Below are positions 45,881 through 55,349 of a stretch of 55,349 bases of DNA, one piece after another; within the stretch, counting starts at the first letter, position 1; each line of letters opens with the position of its first letter. Position numbers and translations under genes: made by a program. Location of the stretch: the NCBI GenBank assembly GCA_020350205.1, contig CP070707.1:3450276-3505624 (forward strand), read 5' to 3'. The notes beneath the pieces were generated by a model. It saw nothing but the letters and a program-made list of their open reading frames with translations, did no database searches and was not told the origin of the DNA. Origin of the DNA: a bacterium. GTDB lineage: Bacteria; Calditrichota; Calditrichia; RBG-13-44-9.

Positions 45881-47656
45881 GTGAATTTAAAGAGAACTCA
45901 TACCTGCGGAGAACTATCATCGAAGCACCTCAATCAATCAGTTATTCTCAATGGGTGGGTAGATGACTGGCGGGATCTTGGGGGGGTATTATTTATAGGA
46001 CTGCGGGATCGATACGGTGTCACACAAATTGTTTTTGAACCTGAATCGAAAGGTGATTTATATCAAAATGCCAAGAAATTGCGTTCTGAATTTGTGATTG
46101 CGGTTAAAGGTCTGGTCAGGAGAAGGCCTTCGGATGCCATCAATCCGGAAATGAAAACCGGTGATATTGAAATTGTCTGTTCAGAGTTAGAATTATTAAA
46201 CATTTCAAAGCCGCTACCATTTGAACTCAAGGATTATGCGGAAAAATCAGAAGAACTGCGCCTCAAATATCGTTATCTTGATCTCCGCAGAGGAATACTG
46301 CAGAACAACCTTATAATGCGCCACAAACTGGCTCAACTTACCCGCGAATATTTTTCGGACCTAAATTTTGTGGAAATTGAAACACCGGTTCTCACCAAAA
46401 GCACCCCCGAGGGTGCGCGGGATTTCTTGGTGCCCTCCAGAATGTATCCAGGCAAATTTTATGCGATGCCACAATCCCCTCAGACTTATAAACAGATACT
46501 CATGATCTCGGGCTTCGATCGTTATTTTCAGATTGTGAAATGTTATCGTGACGAAGATCTTAGAAAGGATCGCCAGCCTGAATTCACTCAGGTTGATATC
46601 GAGATGTCCTTCGTAGATGAAGAGGATGTTTTCCAGGTTATGGAAAAATATATGGCTAGGTTGTTCGAAAACCTTCTAAATATTGTTATAAATACTCCCA
46701 TTCCCAGAATGAGTTATGATCAAGCTATGGAAAATTATGGGAGTGACAAACCGGATCTCCGTTACGATCTGAAAATTCAGAATTTAACCGAAATTTTTAA
46801 AGATTCGGCATTTAATATTTTTAGCAAAATAAGTCAGGAAAATGGATTTATCGGCGCGTTGGTTTTGCCTGAAGCAAGGGACTACAGCCGCAAGCAAATA
46901 GATCTTCTCAATGAATATATCAAAAGCCTGGGAGGCGCAGGTATCGCCACCTTTATTAAAAACGACCAGAAATTTGACGGAGGTATTTCAAAATTTTTTA
47001 ATGAGGATGAAAAATCCAGACTTCTAAGCCAATTTAAGTCGAGTAAACAGGCTATGATCTTTGTAATTGCTGATTCTTCTATAGAAAAGGCTCAGATTTT
47101 ATTGGGGTATTTAAGACAAAAACTGGCTGAAGATTTGGATCTGATCGATAAGAATGTTAACGTTCTCTCCTGGACGGTGGATTTTCCGTTGCTGGAGTTT
47201 GACCCGGAGGAGCAGAGATTTATCGCCCGCCATCATCCGTTTACTTCACCAAAGTTAACGGACTTGGATCTTTTACAAAACAAACCGGAATTGGCTCGTG
47301 CCCGCGCTTATGATTTGATTTGGAATGGTAATGAAATTGCGGGTGGAAGCATTCGTATCCACCAGCGGGAAGTACAGGAGCGCATGTTTCAAGCCCTAAA
47401 TATTTCTTCCGCAGAAGCACGGGAAAAATTTGGTTTTTTGCTCGACGCTCTAGAATATGGTGCTCCACCACATGGTGGAATCGCTTTCGGATTCGATCGG
47501 ATGGCCATGTTGTTTGCGAAAGCAGATTCCATAAGAGACGTCATCGCCTTTCCCAAAACCAGTAGTGCACTGGCCTTAATGGAAAATGCACCAACCCCAG
47601 TATCTGAAAAACAATTAAGAGAATTAGGTCTTAAAATAAAAGATCATTCCAAATAA
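45881..47656 (+). CDS. aspS: Aspartyl-tRNA synthetase
   Basis: A 591-residue class IIb synthetase of bacterial type. An N-terminal OB-fold binds the anticodon (about 1-105), the catalytic core contains motif 2 (FQIVKCYRDEDLRKDRQPEFTQ) and motif 3 (GGIAFGFDRMAML), and a GAD insertion lies at about 290-410, as in bacterial enzymes. The start is GTG behind AAAGGA. Whether it is discriminating or also charges tRNA-Asn cannot be decided without knowing the genome's AsnRS and GatCAB genes. Confidence 0.98.
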   Translation: MNLKRTHTCGELSSKHLNQSVILNGWVDDWRDLGGVLFIGLRDRYGVTQIVFEPESKGDLYQNAKKLRSEFVIAVKGLVRRRPSDAINPEMKTGDIEIVCSELELLNISKPLPFELKDYAEKSEELRLKYRYLDLRRGILQNNLIMRHKLAQLTREYFSDLNFVEIETPVLTKSTPEGARDFLVPSRMYPGKFYAMPQSPQTYKQILMISGFDRYFQIVKCYRDEDLRKDRQPEFTQVDIEMSFVDEEDVFQVMEKYMARLFENLLNIVINTPIPRMSYDQAMENYGSDKPDLRYDLKIQNLTEIFKDSAFNIFSKISQENGFIGALVLPEARDYSRKQIDLLNEYIKSLGGAGIATFIKNDQKFDGGISKFFNEDEKSRLLSQFKSSKQAMIFVIADSSIEKAQILLGYLRQKLAEDLDLIDKNVNVLSWTVDFPLLEFDPEEQRFIARHHPFTSPKLTDLDLLQNKPELARARAYDLIWNGNEIAGGSIRIHQREVQERMFQALNISSAEAREKFGFLLDALEYGAPPHGGIAFGFDRMAMLFAKADSIRDVIAFPKTSSALALMENAPTPVSEKQLRELGLKIKDHSK

Positions 47657-47959
47657 TTCTTTGTATAAAATTTCACGGATTTAAAGTTAAGATTTTTCAA
47701 GAACTGCCGATATCATTATCTAAAGGAATGAAATAATTAATTTCATTTGCTTTTTTCAATTAAGTGATTAATTTATTAGTCCAAGTTGAAAAAGTAAGAA
47801 TTCATTTTAAAACACTTTGGAATCTGAAGATATACCAGCCTGATTTTGAAGGTATATAAAGCTCTAAAATGAGAAAAATACATACAAATAAAGCTTGACA
47901 AAAAATTATAATTTTGTTATTATTACAAAGTTTAATTTCTCTAACGATAGGAGGCATGT
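47657..47959. other. AT-rich intergenic region
   Basis: About 300 bases, very AT-rich. It holds a near-consensus promoter at its 3' end and an AGGAGG ribosome site before the lipoprotein gene. I saw no tRNA, small open frame or clear terminator for aspS. Confidence 0.5.
47895..47923 (+). promoter_or_regulatory. Strong predicted promoter of the lipoprotein-LysM pair
   Basis: A perfect -35 TTGACA (47895-47900), a 17-base spacer, and -10 TATTAT (47918-47923) with one mismatch. An A/T-rich stretch precedes it. With AGGAGG before the first gene, strong expression is expected. Confidence 0.75.
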
Positions 47960-48241
47960 ATGTCGAAAATTAAAAAGTTACTCAGTATTGGTTTAGTTGC
48001 TATTTTCTCCTTATCCCTGCTGACCGCTACGGGTTGTAGTCGACATCCAAATGATGAACAAATTCGGGCCATGGAAGAGGCTAGAAGTGCCTGTTTAGCT
48101 GCAGAACAGAAGTTGAATGAAGTCCAACGAGAAAGAGCTGGTCTGGAAAGTCAACTTCAGGCAAAGAAAGCTGAACTGGATAAGGCTCAGAAAGAAAAAG
48201 CGCATGTTGAGCAGGGTTTAGCCAACTGGAACGAAAATTAA
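47960..48241 (+). CDS. Small coiled-coil lipoprotein
   Basis: A 93-residue lipoprotein. The signal peptide ends in the lipobox TATGC, with Cys26 as the lipidated residue. The mature part is one long amphipathic helix (about 33-90) rich in Ala, Glu, Lys and Gln with heptad spacing, so it probably forms a coiled coil like the Lpp-type lipoproteins. It lacks the C-terminal Lys-Lys-Arg of Lpp that attaches to peptidoglycan. A strong ribosome site and promoter suggest an abundant envelope protein. The LysM gene follows 18 bases later and probably works with it. Confidence 0.8.
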   Translation: MSKIKKLLSIGLVAIFSLSLLTATGCSRHPNDEQIRAMEEARSACLAAEQKLNEVQRERAGLESQLQAKKAELDKAQKEKAHVEQGLANWNEN

Positions 48242-48259
48242 TAAGGTGAGGAGGAAAAA

Positions 48260-49105
48260 ATGAAAAAATATTATCTGATATCATTAATTTTGGTTACCAT
48301 TTTCAGTCTGAGTCTTTTTGCACAAGAATATTCTTATGATTATAAGAATATGAAAATGGACGAGTATAAAGCTGAATTAGCAAAATGGCAAAAATGTGAG
48401 GCGGATAACAAAGCTCAGATAGCCGAACAGGAAGCTCAGATTGCCAAGTTAAATGAAGAAATTGCGATGACTGAACAACAGATCGCAGACACCTGGAATG
48501 AGATTTATGCTCTGCTGGGGACAGATAAAGCAGGTTACGAAGCTTATCTGGGACAATTGAAAGCCCTGGAAAACGAATTAAGTGGATTTGTTGCCCTTTC
48601 TCCAGAAGACATTTATACCCGAATGGGTGAGTTGGACGGATTTAAAAAGAGATTGGCTGAATTGAAAAAAGACAAGAAAAGTCTGACCACTGAATCTCAA
48701 GGCTATATCAGCCGTATCGAAAATTTAATTGCTCAGGCAGAAGAAAAAGGAAAACCTGCCGCTGCGGGTATGTATGAAGTTCAGCGTGGCGATTATCTCT
48801 GGAAAATATCCAAGAAACAGGATGTGTATGGTGATGCTTATAAGTGGTATGCCATCTATTCATACAATAAAGATCAAATTAAAGATCCGAATCTGATCTA
48901 TCCGGCACAAGTCTTCCGGATTCCCAGAATGGCCGGACCCAACGAACATTGGGTAGCGCAGGGTGAATTCCTCTCTAAAATTGCCGGTTATAACAATGTT
49001 TATGGAAATCCCTTCCAATGGCAAAAACTGTATGAAGCAAATAAATCATTCATTATGGATCCAAATTTGATCTACCCCCATACAGTGCTGAAAATACCGA
49101 GATAA
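48260..49105 (+). CDS. Exported coiled-coil protein with two LysM-type domains
   Basis: A 281-residue protein with a signal peptide (1-21). A heptad-rich coiled coil spans about 30-165. The C-terminus carries two LysM-like modules. The first, YEVQRGDYLWKISKKQDVYG, and the second, HWVAQGEFLSKIAGYNNVYG, each continue into a parallel DPNLIYP element and end in a short RIPR or KIPR. LysM modules bind GlcNAc in peptidoglycan; this protein probably ties the cell wall to the coiled-coil lipoprotein encoded just upstream. GAGGAGGA precedes the ATG. A terminator follows the gene. Confidence 0.85.
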   Translation: MKKYYLISLILVTIFSLSLFAQEYSYDYKNMKMDEYKAELAKWQKCEADNKAQIAEQEAQIAKLNEEIAMTEQQIADTWNEIYALLGTDKAGYEAYLGQLKALENELSGFVALSPEDIYTRMGELDGFKKRLAELKKDKKSLTTESQGYISRIENLIAQAEEKGKPAAAGMYEVQRGDYLWKISKKQDVYGDAYKWYAIYSYNKDQIKDPNLIYPAQVFRIPRMAGPNEHWVAQGEFLSKIAGYNNVYGNPFQWQKLYEANKSFIMDPNLIYPHTVLKIPR

Positions 49106-49136
49106 TCTTTTTTGACATCTCAGTTTTAAAATTACT

Positions 49137-49170
49137 AAAGGCTCTTAGCATATGCTGGGAGCCTTTTTAT
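49137..49170 (+). terminator. Rho-independent terminator after the LysM gene
   Basis: AAAGGCTC (49137-49144) and GAGCCTTT (49159-49166) form the base of a stem that continues inward with two G-T pairs and AGC/GCT pairs, followed by a T-rich tail. Confidence 0.88.
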
Positions 49171-49205
49171 TTGTATTGGATTCCAAAATTACCTAACTTT
49201 TATGA

Positions 49206-49234
49206 TTGAAAATTTTGTAAGGCCTTAATATTTA
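49206..49234 (+). promoter_or_regulatory. Weak candidate promoter of phoH
   Basis: -35 TTGAAA (49206-49211), a 17-base spacer and -10 TATTTA (49229-49234), directly after the LysM terminator and 29 bases before the ATG. Confidence 0.3.
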
Positions 49235-49262
49235 TTTTTAAGATAGAGGAAAAAAAAGTAAT

Positions 49263-50282
49263 ATGGCAAGTGAAGTGAATCATGACGAGAAAGTCTTTCT
49301 GGTAGATAAAATAGATCCTATCCTTCTTTATGGTATAGGGGATACAAACCTTAAGCTTATTGAAAAAACTTTTAATGTGCAGATCATTGCCCGTGGGAAT
49401 CAAATTAAAATTCAAGGGCCCGCCCTTCTCGTAAAGAAGGTTGAGGATATTTTAAGTGAACTTGTCTTTATTGCCAACAAGAATGGCACCCTGGAATCAC
49501 GCGATGTGGAAATGGTTGTTAATATTGGCAAAGCAAATTCCAATGGAGTTTCCGAGCTCAAAATTACCACCGAGACCCATACCCACCAGGACCTGCAGGA
49601 GGTTATATTATTTACTCAAAGAGGATTTATTAAACCTCGAACAAGCGGGCAAAAGAAAATTGTCGATGCAACCCGTGATAATGATATTGTGGTCGTTATA
49701 GGTCCCGCCGGTACGGGTAAAACCTATCTTGCCGTCGCTTTATCGGTAAATAGTCTTAAAAATAAGGAGGTCGATCGTATTGTTCTGGCTAGACCTGCAG
49801 TTGAAGCAGGGGAAAGCCTTGGTTTCTTGCCGGGTGATTATAAGGAAAAGATTGATCCATATTTAAGGCCACTCTATGATGCACTTGAAGAAATGCTTCC
49901 TAAAGATTTACTTAAAAAGTATATGGAGCAGCGGATAATTGAGGTTATACCCTTGGCATATATGCGGGGCCGGACACTTAATAATGCTTTTGTTATTCTG
50001 GATGAGGCTCAAAATGCCACCTCCATGCAAATGAAAATGTGTCTGACCCGTCTCGGTGTTAATTCTCGCGCTATTATTAACGGAGACATTACTCAGGTCG
50101 ATTTACCATCAAGTGGTCATTCCGGTTTAATTGAGATCCAGAATGTGCTGGCAGATATACAAGGAATTCAATTTGTATATCTTGATCGCTCGGATGTGGT
50201 CCGCCATCGTCTGGTACGAGATATTATCAATGCCTATGATAATCGAAATCATATAAATTCGGAGAATAAGAATGGGAAATAA
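49263..50282 (+). CDS. phoH: PhoH-family ATPase
   Basis: A 339-residue PhoH-like ATPase. An N-terminal KH-like segment (about 20-60, GIGDTNLKLIEKTFNVQI) is followed by the P-loop GPAGTGKT at 147-154 and Walker B FVILDEAQNA. Bacterial PhoH/YbeZ proteins act in RNA metabolism and ribosome maturation, often near ybeY; no ybeY lies in the visible part. The last 11 bases overlap the thiolase gene. Confidence 0.93.
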   Translation: MASEVNHDEKVFLVDKIDPILLYGIGDTNLKLIEKTFNVQIIARGNQIKIQGPALLVKKVEDILSELVFIANKNGTLESRDVEMVVNIGKANSNGVSELKITTETHTHQDLQEVILFTQRGFIKPRTSGQKKIVDATRDNDIVVVIGPAGTGKTYLAVALSVNSLKNKEVDRIVLARPAVEAGESLGFLPGDYKEKIDPYLRPLYDALEEMLPKDLLKKYMEQRIIEVIPLAYMRGRTLNNAFVILDEAQNATSMQMKMCLTRLGVNSRAIINGDITQVDLPSSGHSGLIEIQNVLADIQGIQFVYLDRSDVVRHRLVRDIINAYDNRNHINSENKNGK

Positions 50283-51456
50283 ACATGAGGTGGTGATTGC
50301 CAGTGCAGCTCGAACACCGATTGGATCTTACAACGGGGTACTGGCTTCGATAACTGCACCTCAACTCGGTAGTATGGTCATCAAGGAAGTTTTACATAGA
50401 AGCGGGGTTGATTCCAGCCTGGTCGGTGAAGTAATCATGGGAAACGTTCTTACTGCCGGTGAAGGGCAGGCTCCGGCCAGACAAGCAGCCATTTATGCCG
50501 GTTTACCCACCTCGACAAGTTGTATGACAATCAATAAGGTCTGCGGATCTAGTTTAAAGGCTGTCATGCTGGGAGCGCAGGCAATCGCCCTCGGTGATTC
50601 GGAGATAGTGGTTGCTGGTGGAATGGAAAGCATGTCGAATGTCCCTTATTATTTACCCCAGGCAAGATTTGGTCTGCGAATGGGTCATGGTCAAATTATC
50701 GATGGGATGATCCGGGATGGGCTGTGGGATGTCTATAACGATTTTCATATGGGAAATGCGGCGGAATTATGTGCCAGGGAGTGCAAAATTCCCAGAGAAT
50801 CTCAGGATGAATTCGCCATTTTAAGTTATAAAAGGGCCTTAGAGGCGCAAAAAAATGGCTGGTTTAATGAAGAAATTGTTCCGGTAACCGTGAAACAAAA
50901 GAAGGAAGAGAGCATTATCCGAGAAGATGAAGAACCGCAAAAGGTAAAATTTGAAAAAATTACATCATTACGACCTGCTTTTGAGAAAGATGGAACCATA
51001 ACCGCTGCCAATGCCTCTAAAATTAATGACGGTGCCGCCGCCGTGCTGATGATGTCCCGGGAAAAAGCCGAAGCTCTTGGAATTAAACCCCTGGCGAAAG
51101 TTATCGCATATTCCACCGCTTCTAAGGATCCGGAGTGGTTTACAACAGCGCCCGCGGATGCAATTGATCGTCTCTTGAAAAAATCCAACCTATTGGCCCA
51201 AAACATCGATTTATTTGAAATTAATGAAGCATTCTCGGTTGTCAGTCTGGCGGTAAATCAGATACTCAACCTGGATGTTAATAAGGTCAATATTGCTGGT
51301 GGGGCGGTCGCTCTGGGACATCCCATCGGTGCCAGTGGTTCCAGAATTCTGACTACACTATTATATAATCTGAAACGGACTCATGGCAGGACGGGTATTG
51401 CATCACTGTGCATCGGAGGTGGAGAGGCAGTGGCGGTTTTAGTGGAAATGATTTAA
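50272..51456 (+). CDS. atoB: Acetyl-CoA acetyltransferase (thiolase)
   Basis: A 394-residue thiolase of the acetoacetyl-CoA (biosynthetic) type. The acyl-enzyme Cys is C91 in INKVCGSSLKA. The catalytic His is in GGAVALGHPIGASG and the second Cys in LCIGGGEAVA. NEAFSVV also matches. It interconverts two acetyl-CoA and acetoacetyl-CoA. It starts inside the end of phoH in another frame, so translation is probably coupled, although the two have no known functional link. The 205 bases that follow hold no gene. Confidence 0.95.
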   Translation: MGNKHEVVIASAARTPIGSYNGVLASITAPQLGSMVIKEVLHRSGVDSSLVGEVIMGNVLTAGEGQAPARQAAIYAGLPTSTSCMTINKVCGSSLKAVMLGAQAIALGDSEIVVAGGMESMSNVPYYLPQARFGLRMGHGQIIDGMIRDGLWDVYNDFHMGNAAELCARECKIPRESQDEFAILSYKRALEAQKNGWFNEEIVPVTVKQKKEESIIREDEEPQKVKFEKITSLRPAFEKDGTITAANASKINDGAAAVLMMSREKAEALGIKPLAKVIAYSTASKDPEWFTTAPADAIDRLLKKSNLLAQNIDLFEINEAFSVVSLAVNQILNLDVNKVNIAGGAVALGHPIGASGSRILTTLLYNLKRTHGRTGIASLCIGGGEAVAVLVEMI

Positions 51457-51661
51457 CAAAAGTGATTTAGATCTAATTTTTGGTTACGAGGATAGACGGC
51501 TGTAAAATGAAATGAAGCCCTGGTGAAGAGATTATATAACACTTTTATTGAGATATACCTAGAAACTGGCTGATTCATGTCATAAATTTCAATATGTATA
51601 GCGAATATTCAAAAAAAGAAAGTATTTTTAATTGATTTGAAGCACGGGAGAAATTCTGAGA

Positions 51662-52189
51662 ATGCCTAATATGGATAAAGGATTTAAGCATAAATTTGAT
51701 CACAAGGATGGAGATCAAAATTTGTCCAGGAGACAGGCACGAAGATTTGCGCTTCAGGTATTATTTGCAAATGAATTTTTAAAGGAAGATATACAGGAAG
51801 TTAGCGAACGAATTGCGGATACCCTTGGTAATGATGTCATTACTTTCAGTAATGACATCATTGAAAAAACCCATGAGCATCAATATAATTTAGATACCAT
51901 TATCACGAGTGGGCTAGTCGATCGTAATCTTGATCGCGTTCCTCTGCTGGAAAAGGTATTAATTCGAATGGCCCTTTGCGAATTACTTTATTTCCCTGAT
52001 ATCCCCATAGAGGTCACCCTGAATGAAGCGGTCGATTTAAGTAAAGAATTCACCAGCATCAAGAGCAGCCGATTTATTAACGGAATACTGGATACACTGG
52101 TGAAGATGCTTGAAAAAGACCGAAAGATTAAGAAAGACCTGTTAGCCCGTTTACCTTCCTCCAAAGTAAAGCATCAGAAAATCGTTTAA
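51662..52189 (+). CDS. nusB: Transcription antitermination factor NusB
   Basis: A 175-residue NusB protein. The all-helical fold begins with RRQARRFALQVLFANEF, and VPLLEKVLIRMALCELLYFPDIPIEVTLNEAVDLSKEFTS is the hallmark C-terminal half. It binds boxA RNA with S10 (NusE) to prevent early termination of rRNA transcripts. The N-terminal tail is about 18 residues longer than usual; a second in-frame ATG at 51671 is possible. GGGAGAAA precedes the start. Confidence 0.95.
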   Translation: MPNMDKGFKHKFDHKDGDQNLSRRQARRFALQVLFANEFLKEDIQEVSERIADTLGNDVITFSNDIIEKTHEHQYNLDTIITSGLVDRNLDRVPLLEKVLIRMALCELLYFPDIPIEVTLNEAVDLSKEFTSIKSSRFINGILDTLVKMLEKDRKIKKDLLARLPSSKVKHQKIV

Positions 52190-52200
52190 GGATCAAGATT

Positions 52201-52920
52201 GTGATTATTGCGGTCATCTCTGATATACACTCTAATCTCACCGCTCTGCAAACGGCGCTGAATTATATTCGGGAAATTAAACCAGACAAAATTGTCTGTC
52301 TGGGGGATATTGTCGGATATGGTCCGCGGCCTAATGAGTGTGTTGAATTGATCCAGCAGAATAGTCAGATCTGCTTAATGGGAAATCACGATCACGCAGT
52401 GCTGGGATTGACAGATACTTATCATTTTAATCAATATGCCAGAGAAGCAATCAATTGGACCCGTAAAACATTAACCATTCAAAATAAAGCATACCTGGAA
52501 AATCTGACTTTTTCTCATCATGAAAACGAAATCCTTTACGTCCACAGCACGCCTGATCATCCTGAAGAATGGCATTATATTTTGTCAGAATATGAAGCGA
52601 TACAATATCTGGAAAAGATGAAACAGAAAATTTGCTTTGTGGGACATTCTCACATTCCGATTTTATTCGGAACCGATAAAAAAGCAATATATGAAGAAGA
52701 AATTGAGCTTGAACTTCAAAGAAACAAGTATATCGTGAATGTGGGAAGTGTGGGTCAACCGCGGGATGGAGATCCGCGTCTCTGTTTTGTTTTACTTGAT
52801 ACGGTTTCAGGTATATTAAAGTTCATCCGTCTGGACTATCCCATTCAGGAAACATATGATGAAATATTAGAAAATCAACTTCCACCTTTCCTCGCTATGC
52901 GCCTGTTTGCCGGGCATTAA
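52201..52920 (+). CDS. Calcineurin-like metallophosphoesterase
   Basis: A 239-residue metallophosphatase of the YfcE/MJ0936-like group. The dimetal site is D8 and H10 (ISDIHSN), D36 (LGDIVGYG), N62-H63-D64 (MGNHDH), then a His in VHSTPD and GHSH. NVGSVGQPRDGDPR near the end is typical of the group. It probably hydrolyses phosphomonoesters or diesters, with an unknown natural substrate. The start is GTG 11 bases after nusB, so the two genes form an operon. No clear terminator follows. Confidence 0.93.
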   Translation: MIIAVISDIHSNLTALQTALNYIREIKPDKIVCLGDIVGYGPRPNECVELIQQNSQICLMGNHDHAVLGLTDTYHFNQYAREAINWTRKTLTIQNKAYLENLTFSHHENEILYVHSTPDHPEEWHYILSEYEAIQYLEKMKQKICFVGHSHIPILFGTDKKAIYEEEIELELQRNKYIVNVGSVGQPRDGDPRLCFVLLDTVSGILKFIRLDYPIQETYDEILENQLPPFLAMRLFAGH

Positions 52921-53048
52921 AAATTGCTTCTTATATATCCGGTTGCTTCAATTTTTCAATCATGTTATTTTTAGTACGCAATTGAACTTTTTTTATGGAA
53001 CACCGTTACTAAACTTGCTTTTTCCAAAATGACCGTTGTGAGGCTTTC

Positions 53049-55349
53049 ATGATCGATACTTTGGTTTCAAAATTTTTTGGCACTAAGAACGAACGGGAGA
53101 TGAAAAAAATATGGCCCGTTGTGGATATTATAAACCAGCATTTCGAAATCTTTAAAAACCTAAGCGATGAGGAATTACAGCAAAAAACCGAAGAATTCCG
53201 GCAAAGACTAACGGCAGATGAAACACTTGATGACATTCTTCCGGAGGCTTTCGCGGTGGTCAAAGAGACCTGCCGTAGAATGTTGGGCAAAAAATGGATT
53301 GTAACCGGATATGAAATCGAGTGGGATATGGTCCCCTTTGATGTCCAGCTCATTGGTGGATATGCATTGCACCATGGAAGAATAGCGGAAATGGCAACCG
53401 GAGAAGGAAAAACTCTGGTTGCAACCATGCCGTTGTATCTAAATGCTTTGGAAGGAAAGGGAGCTCATCTGGTAACTGTCAATGATTATCTTGCTCAGCG
53501 CGATGGTGAATGGATGGGAGAAATTTTCAAATTTTTAGGTCTCTCTGTGGGAATTATTCTTAACCAGATGAATAGCCAGCAACGAAGAGAAGCGTATGCC
53601 TGTGATATCACCTACGGTACCAATAATGAATTTGGATTTGATTATCTGCGGGATAACATGGCTGTTTCGCCTGACGATATTGTTCAGGTTCGAGGGCATA
53701 ACTATGCCATTGTTGACGAAGTTGATAATATCCTCATCGATGAGGCCCGCACTCCCCTTATTATTTCGGGTCCGTTGGATGTTTCCACTCATACATACGA
53801 TGAGGTCCGGACGCTGGTGGATCGTTTGGTCCGTGAACAAACTCGCTATGTAAATTCACTCATTGCAGAAGCAGAAAAGTTGTTGGAAGAAGATCAGGTT
53901 GAAACGGCTGCTGTAAAATTATTGATCTCTCAACATGGGGCCCCGAAGAATAGACGCCTTCAAAAGCTTTATCAGCAGCAAGGTATCCGTAAAATGGTCT
54001 TTGATATGGAAAGTAATTTCATGCGCGATAAAAAATTGCATGAAATTACGGAACAGTTATATTATGCCATCGATGAAAAAAGTCATGTAATTGACTTAAC
54101 GGATAAAGGACGTAACTTCCTCTCACCCAGTAATCCGGAGGAATTTGTCCTGCCTGACCTGCCTGAGGAGTTTTCTGCCATCGATGAGGATGACTCAATT
54201 GATGCCATGGAAAAGGTGGAGCGTAAAAATAAAATCCAGAATGAATATATTCAAAAAAATGAGAAGAATCATAATATTTCTCAGCTCCTGAAGGCCTACT
54301 CGCTGTTCGAAAAAGATGTGGATTATGTTGTGACTGACGGAAAAGTTATGATTGTTGATGAGTTCACCGGAAGAATCATGCATGGTAGGCGTTACAGTGA
54401 TGGTCTGCATCAGGCCCTGGAAGCAAAAGAAAATGTTAAAATAGAAAGAGAAACCCAGACTCTGGCAACCATTACCCTCCAGAATTATTTCCGTATGTAT
54501 GATAAACTTGCCGGGATGACTGGTACGGCGGAAACTGAGGCAGCGGAGTTCTGGGATATCTATAAGCTGGATGTGGTTGTGATACCAACCAATAAACCCA
54601 TCCGCAGGATTGACAGTAATGATGTCATATATCGCACCAAACGGGAAAAGTACAATGCGGTAATCGATGAAATTGAACGACTGAATCGGGCTGGACGACC
54701 GATTTTATTGGGTACGATATCGGTTGAAGTCTCTGAAACACTCAGTAGAATGTTGAAGAGACGGGGTATCCCCCACAATGTTCTGAATGCCAAATTTCAT
54801 AAGCAGGAAGCGGAAATTATTAAACAAGCAGGTCAGAAAGGTTCCGTAACCATTGCGACGAATATGGCAGGACGGGGAACAGATATAAAACTGGGGAAAG
54901 GGGTTATTAAATGTGAGGGTGGATGTTACCTGAAGGATACAGGAGGCCGGGAGGTTCCGGCAGATCTGGATATTGATGCCTGCAAAGAAGATGTCCCATG
55001 CGGTTTACAGATTGTGGGAACCGAAAGGCATGAATCCAGGCGCATCGATCGCCAGTTACGGGGACGGTCAGGACGTCAGGGAGATCCCGGGGGCAGCCGT
55101 TTCTTCCTCAGCCTGGAAGATGATCTAATGAGGCTGTTTGGTTCCGATCGCATGATCAGTATTATGGATCGTCTGGGGGCGAAGGAAGGAGAGGTCATCA
55201 CGCATCGTATGGTTACCCGGGCCATTGAAAAAGCTCAAAAACGAGTGGAGATGCAGAATTTCAGCATCCGAAAACACCTGCTTGAATATGATGATGTTAT
55301 GAACAAACAACGGGAAGTTATTTACGCCCGTCGTCGCAAGGCACTTATC
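53049..55349 (+). CDS. secA: Protein translocase ATPase SecA, 3' end missing
   Basis: The gene runs off the window; 767 codons are seen. SecA drives preproteins through SecYEG. The Walker A motif MATGEGKT is at 115-122, and [16 protein letters not shown] is the DEAD-like motif with Asn where Ser is common. The helicase C-terminal part includes [13 protein letters not shown] and [27 protein letters not shown]. Between these two, an insertion carries four Cys residues (622, 626, 645 and 651), possibly metal-binding. An insertion at about 275-320 is charged and helical, as in many FCB SecA proteins. The ATG at 53049 has GTGAGG before it. The C-terminal linker and SEC-C motif are outside the window. 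Confidence 0.97.
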   Translation, partial: MIDTLVSKFFGTKNEREMKKIWPVVDIINQHFEIFKNLSDEELQQKTEEFRQRLTADETLDDILPEAFAVVKETCRRMLGKKWIVTGYEIEWDMVPFDVQLIGGYALHHGRIAEMATGEGKTLVATMPLYLNALEGKGAHLVTVNDYLAQRDGEWMGEIFKFLGLSVGIILNQMNSQQRREAYACDITYGTNNEFGFDYLRDNMAVSPDDIVQVRGHNYAIVDEVDNILIDEARTPLIISGPLDVSTHTYDEVRTLVDRLVREQTRYVNSLIAEAEKLLEEDQVETAAVKLLISQHGAPKNRRLQKLYQQQGIRKMVFDMESNFMRDKKLHEITEQLYYAIDEKSHVIDLTDKGRNFLSPSNPEEFVLPDLPEEFSAIDEDDSIDAMEKVERKNKIQNEYIQKNEKNHNISQLLKAYSLFEKDVDYVVTDGKVMIVDEFTGRIMHGRRYSDGLHQALEAKENVKIERETQTLATITLQNYFRMYDKLAGMTGTAETEAAEFWDIYKLDVVVIPTNKPIRRIDSNDVIYRTKREKYNAVIDEIERLNRAGRPILLGTISVEVSETLSRMLKRRGIPHNVLNAKFHKQEAEIIKQAGQKGSVTIATNMAGRGTDIKLGKGVIKCEGGCYLKDTGGREVPADLDIDACKEDVPCGLQIVGTERHESRRIDRQLRGRSGRQGDPGGSRFFLSLEDDLMRLFGSDRMISIMDRLGAKEGEVITHRMVTRAIEKAQKRVEMQNFSIRKHLLEYDDVMNKQREVIYARRRKALI

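Overview
The window reads as chromosomal DNA of a Gram-negative bacterium from the FCB side of the tree, probably a Calditrichota-, Marinimicrobia- or KSB1-like lineage; this placement is inference. The evidence is a secreted subtilase ending in a type IX secretion sorting domain with the PNPFNPTT signature, a DUF2851 protein, an exported Wzi-like barrel, an EF-G-like second translation GTPase, and ExbB/ExbD/AgmX envelope genes. Coding density is high. There is no tRNA or rRNA gene, no insertion sequence, no prophage and no CRISPR array. Genes use ATG, GTG and TTG starts, often behind a clear AGGAGG-type ribosome site.

Layout. 1-1353: end of a PTS EIIA gene and a prenyl diphosphate synthase. 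1418-5870: an XRE regulator divergent from a DUF2851 gene, with two palindromes lying over the DUF2851 promoter, then MgtC-like and DUF350 membrane proteins, a lytic transglycosylase and an exported protein of unknown role. 6162-13941 (minus strand): DsbD, a Wzi-like outer-membrane protein, imidazolonepropionase, a HIT hydrolase, and an EF-G-like GTPase with its own promoter and terminator. 14201-24575: a membrane-anchored GH2-like protein that appears to have lost its catalytic residue, SMC, a T9SS-type subtilase, a small Smr protein and GTP-dependent PEP carboxykinase.

24707-34923 is one long same-strand block: ParA, ParB, an M23 peptidase, a bactofilin, then AtpZ, an AtpI-like protein and F-ATPase subunits a, c, b, delta, alpha, gamma and beta. 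A clear terminator follows beta, and epsilon lies beyond it. The block joins chromosome segregation, cell-shape control and energy conversion.

34992-45731 is the most striking part. Two large exported TPR proteins (860 and 1618 residues) and a small exported protein are followed by an ExbB/TolQ-type channel protein, two ExbD/TolR-type proteins (one with Asn where the proton-carrying Asp normally sits), and a transmembrane Gly-rich protein with an AgmX/TonB-like C-terminal domain. A strong terminator closes the cluster. The composition resembles the one-TolQ, two-TolR AglRQS motor with Glt partners of Myxococcus, so I propose a proton-driven, envelope-spanning machine of that class; its function here is unknown.

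45881-55349: aspartyl-tRNA synthetase, a coiled-coil lipoprotein and a LysM protein behind a near-consensus promoter, PhoH, acetyl-CoA acetyltransferase, NusB, a calcineurin-like phosphoesterase, and the first 767 codons of SecA, which runs off the window.
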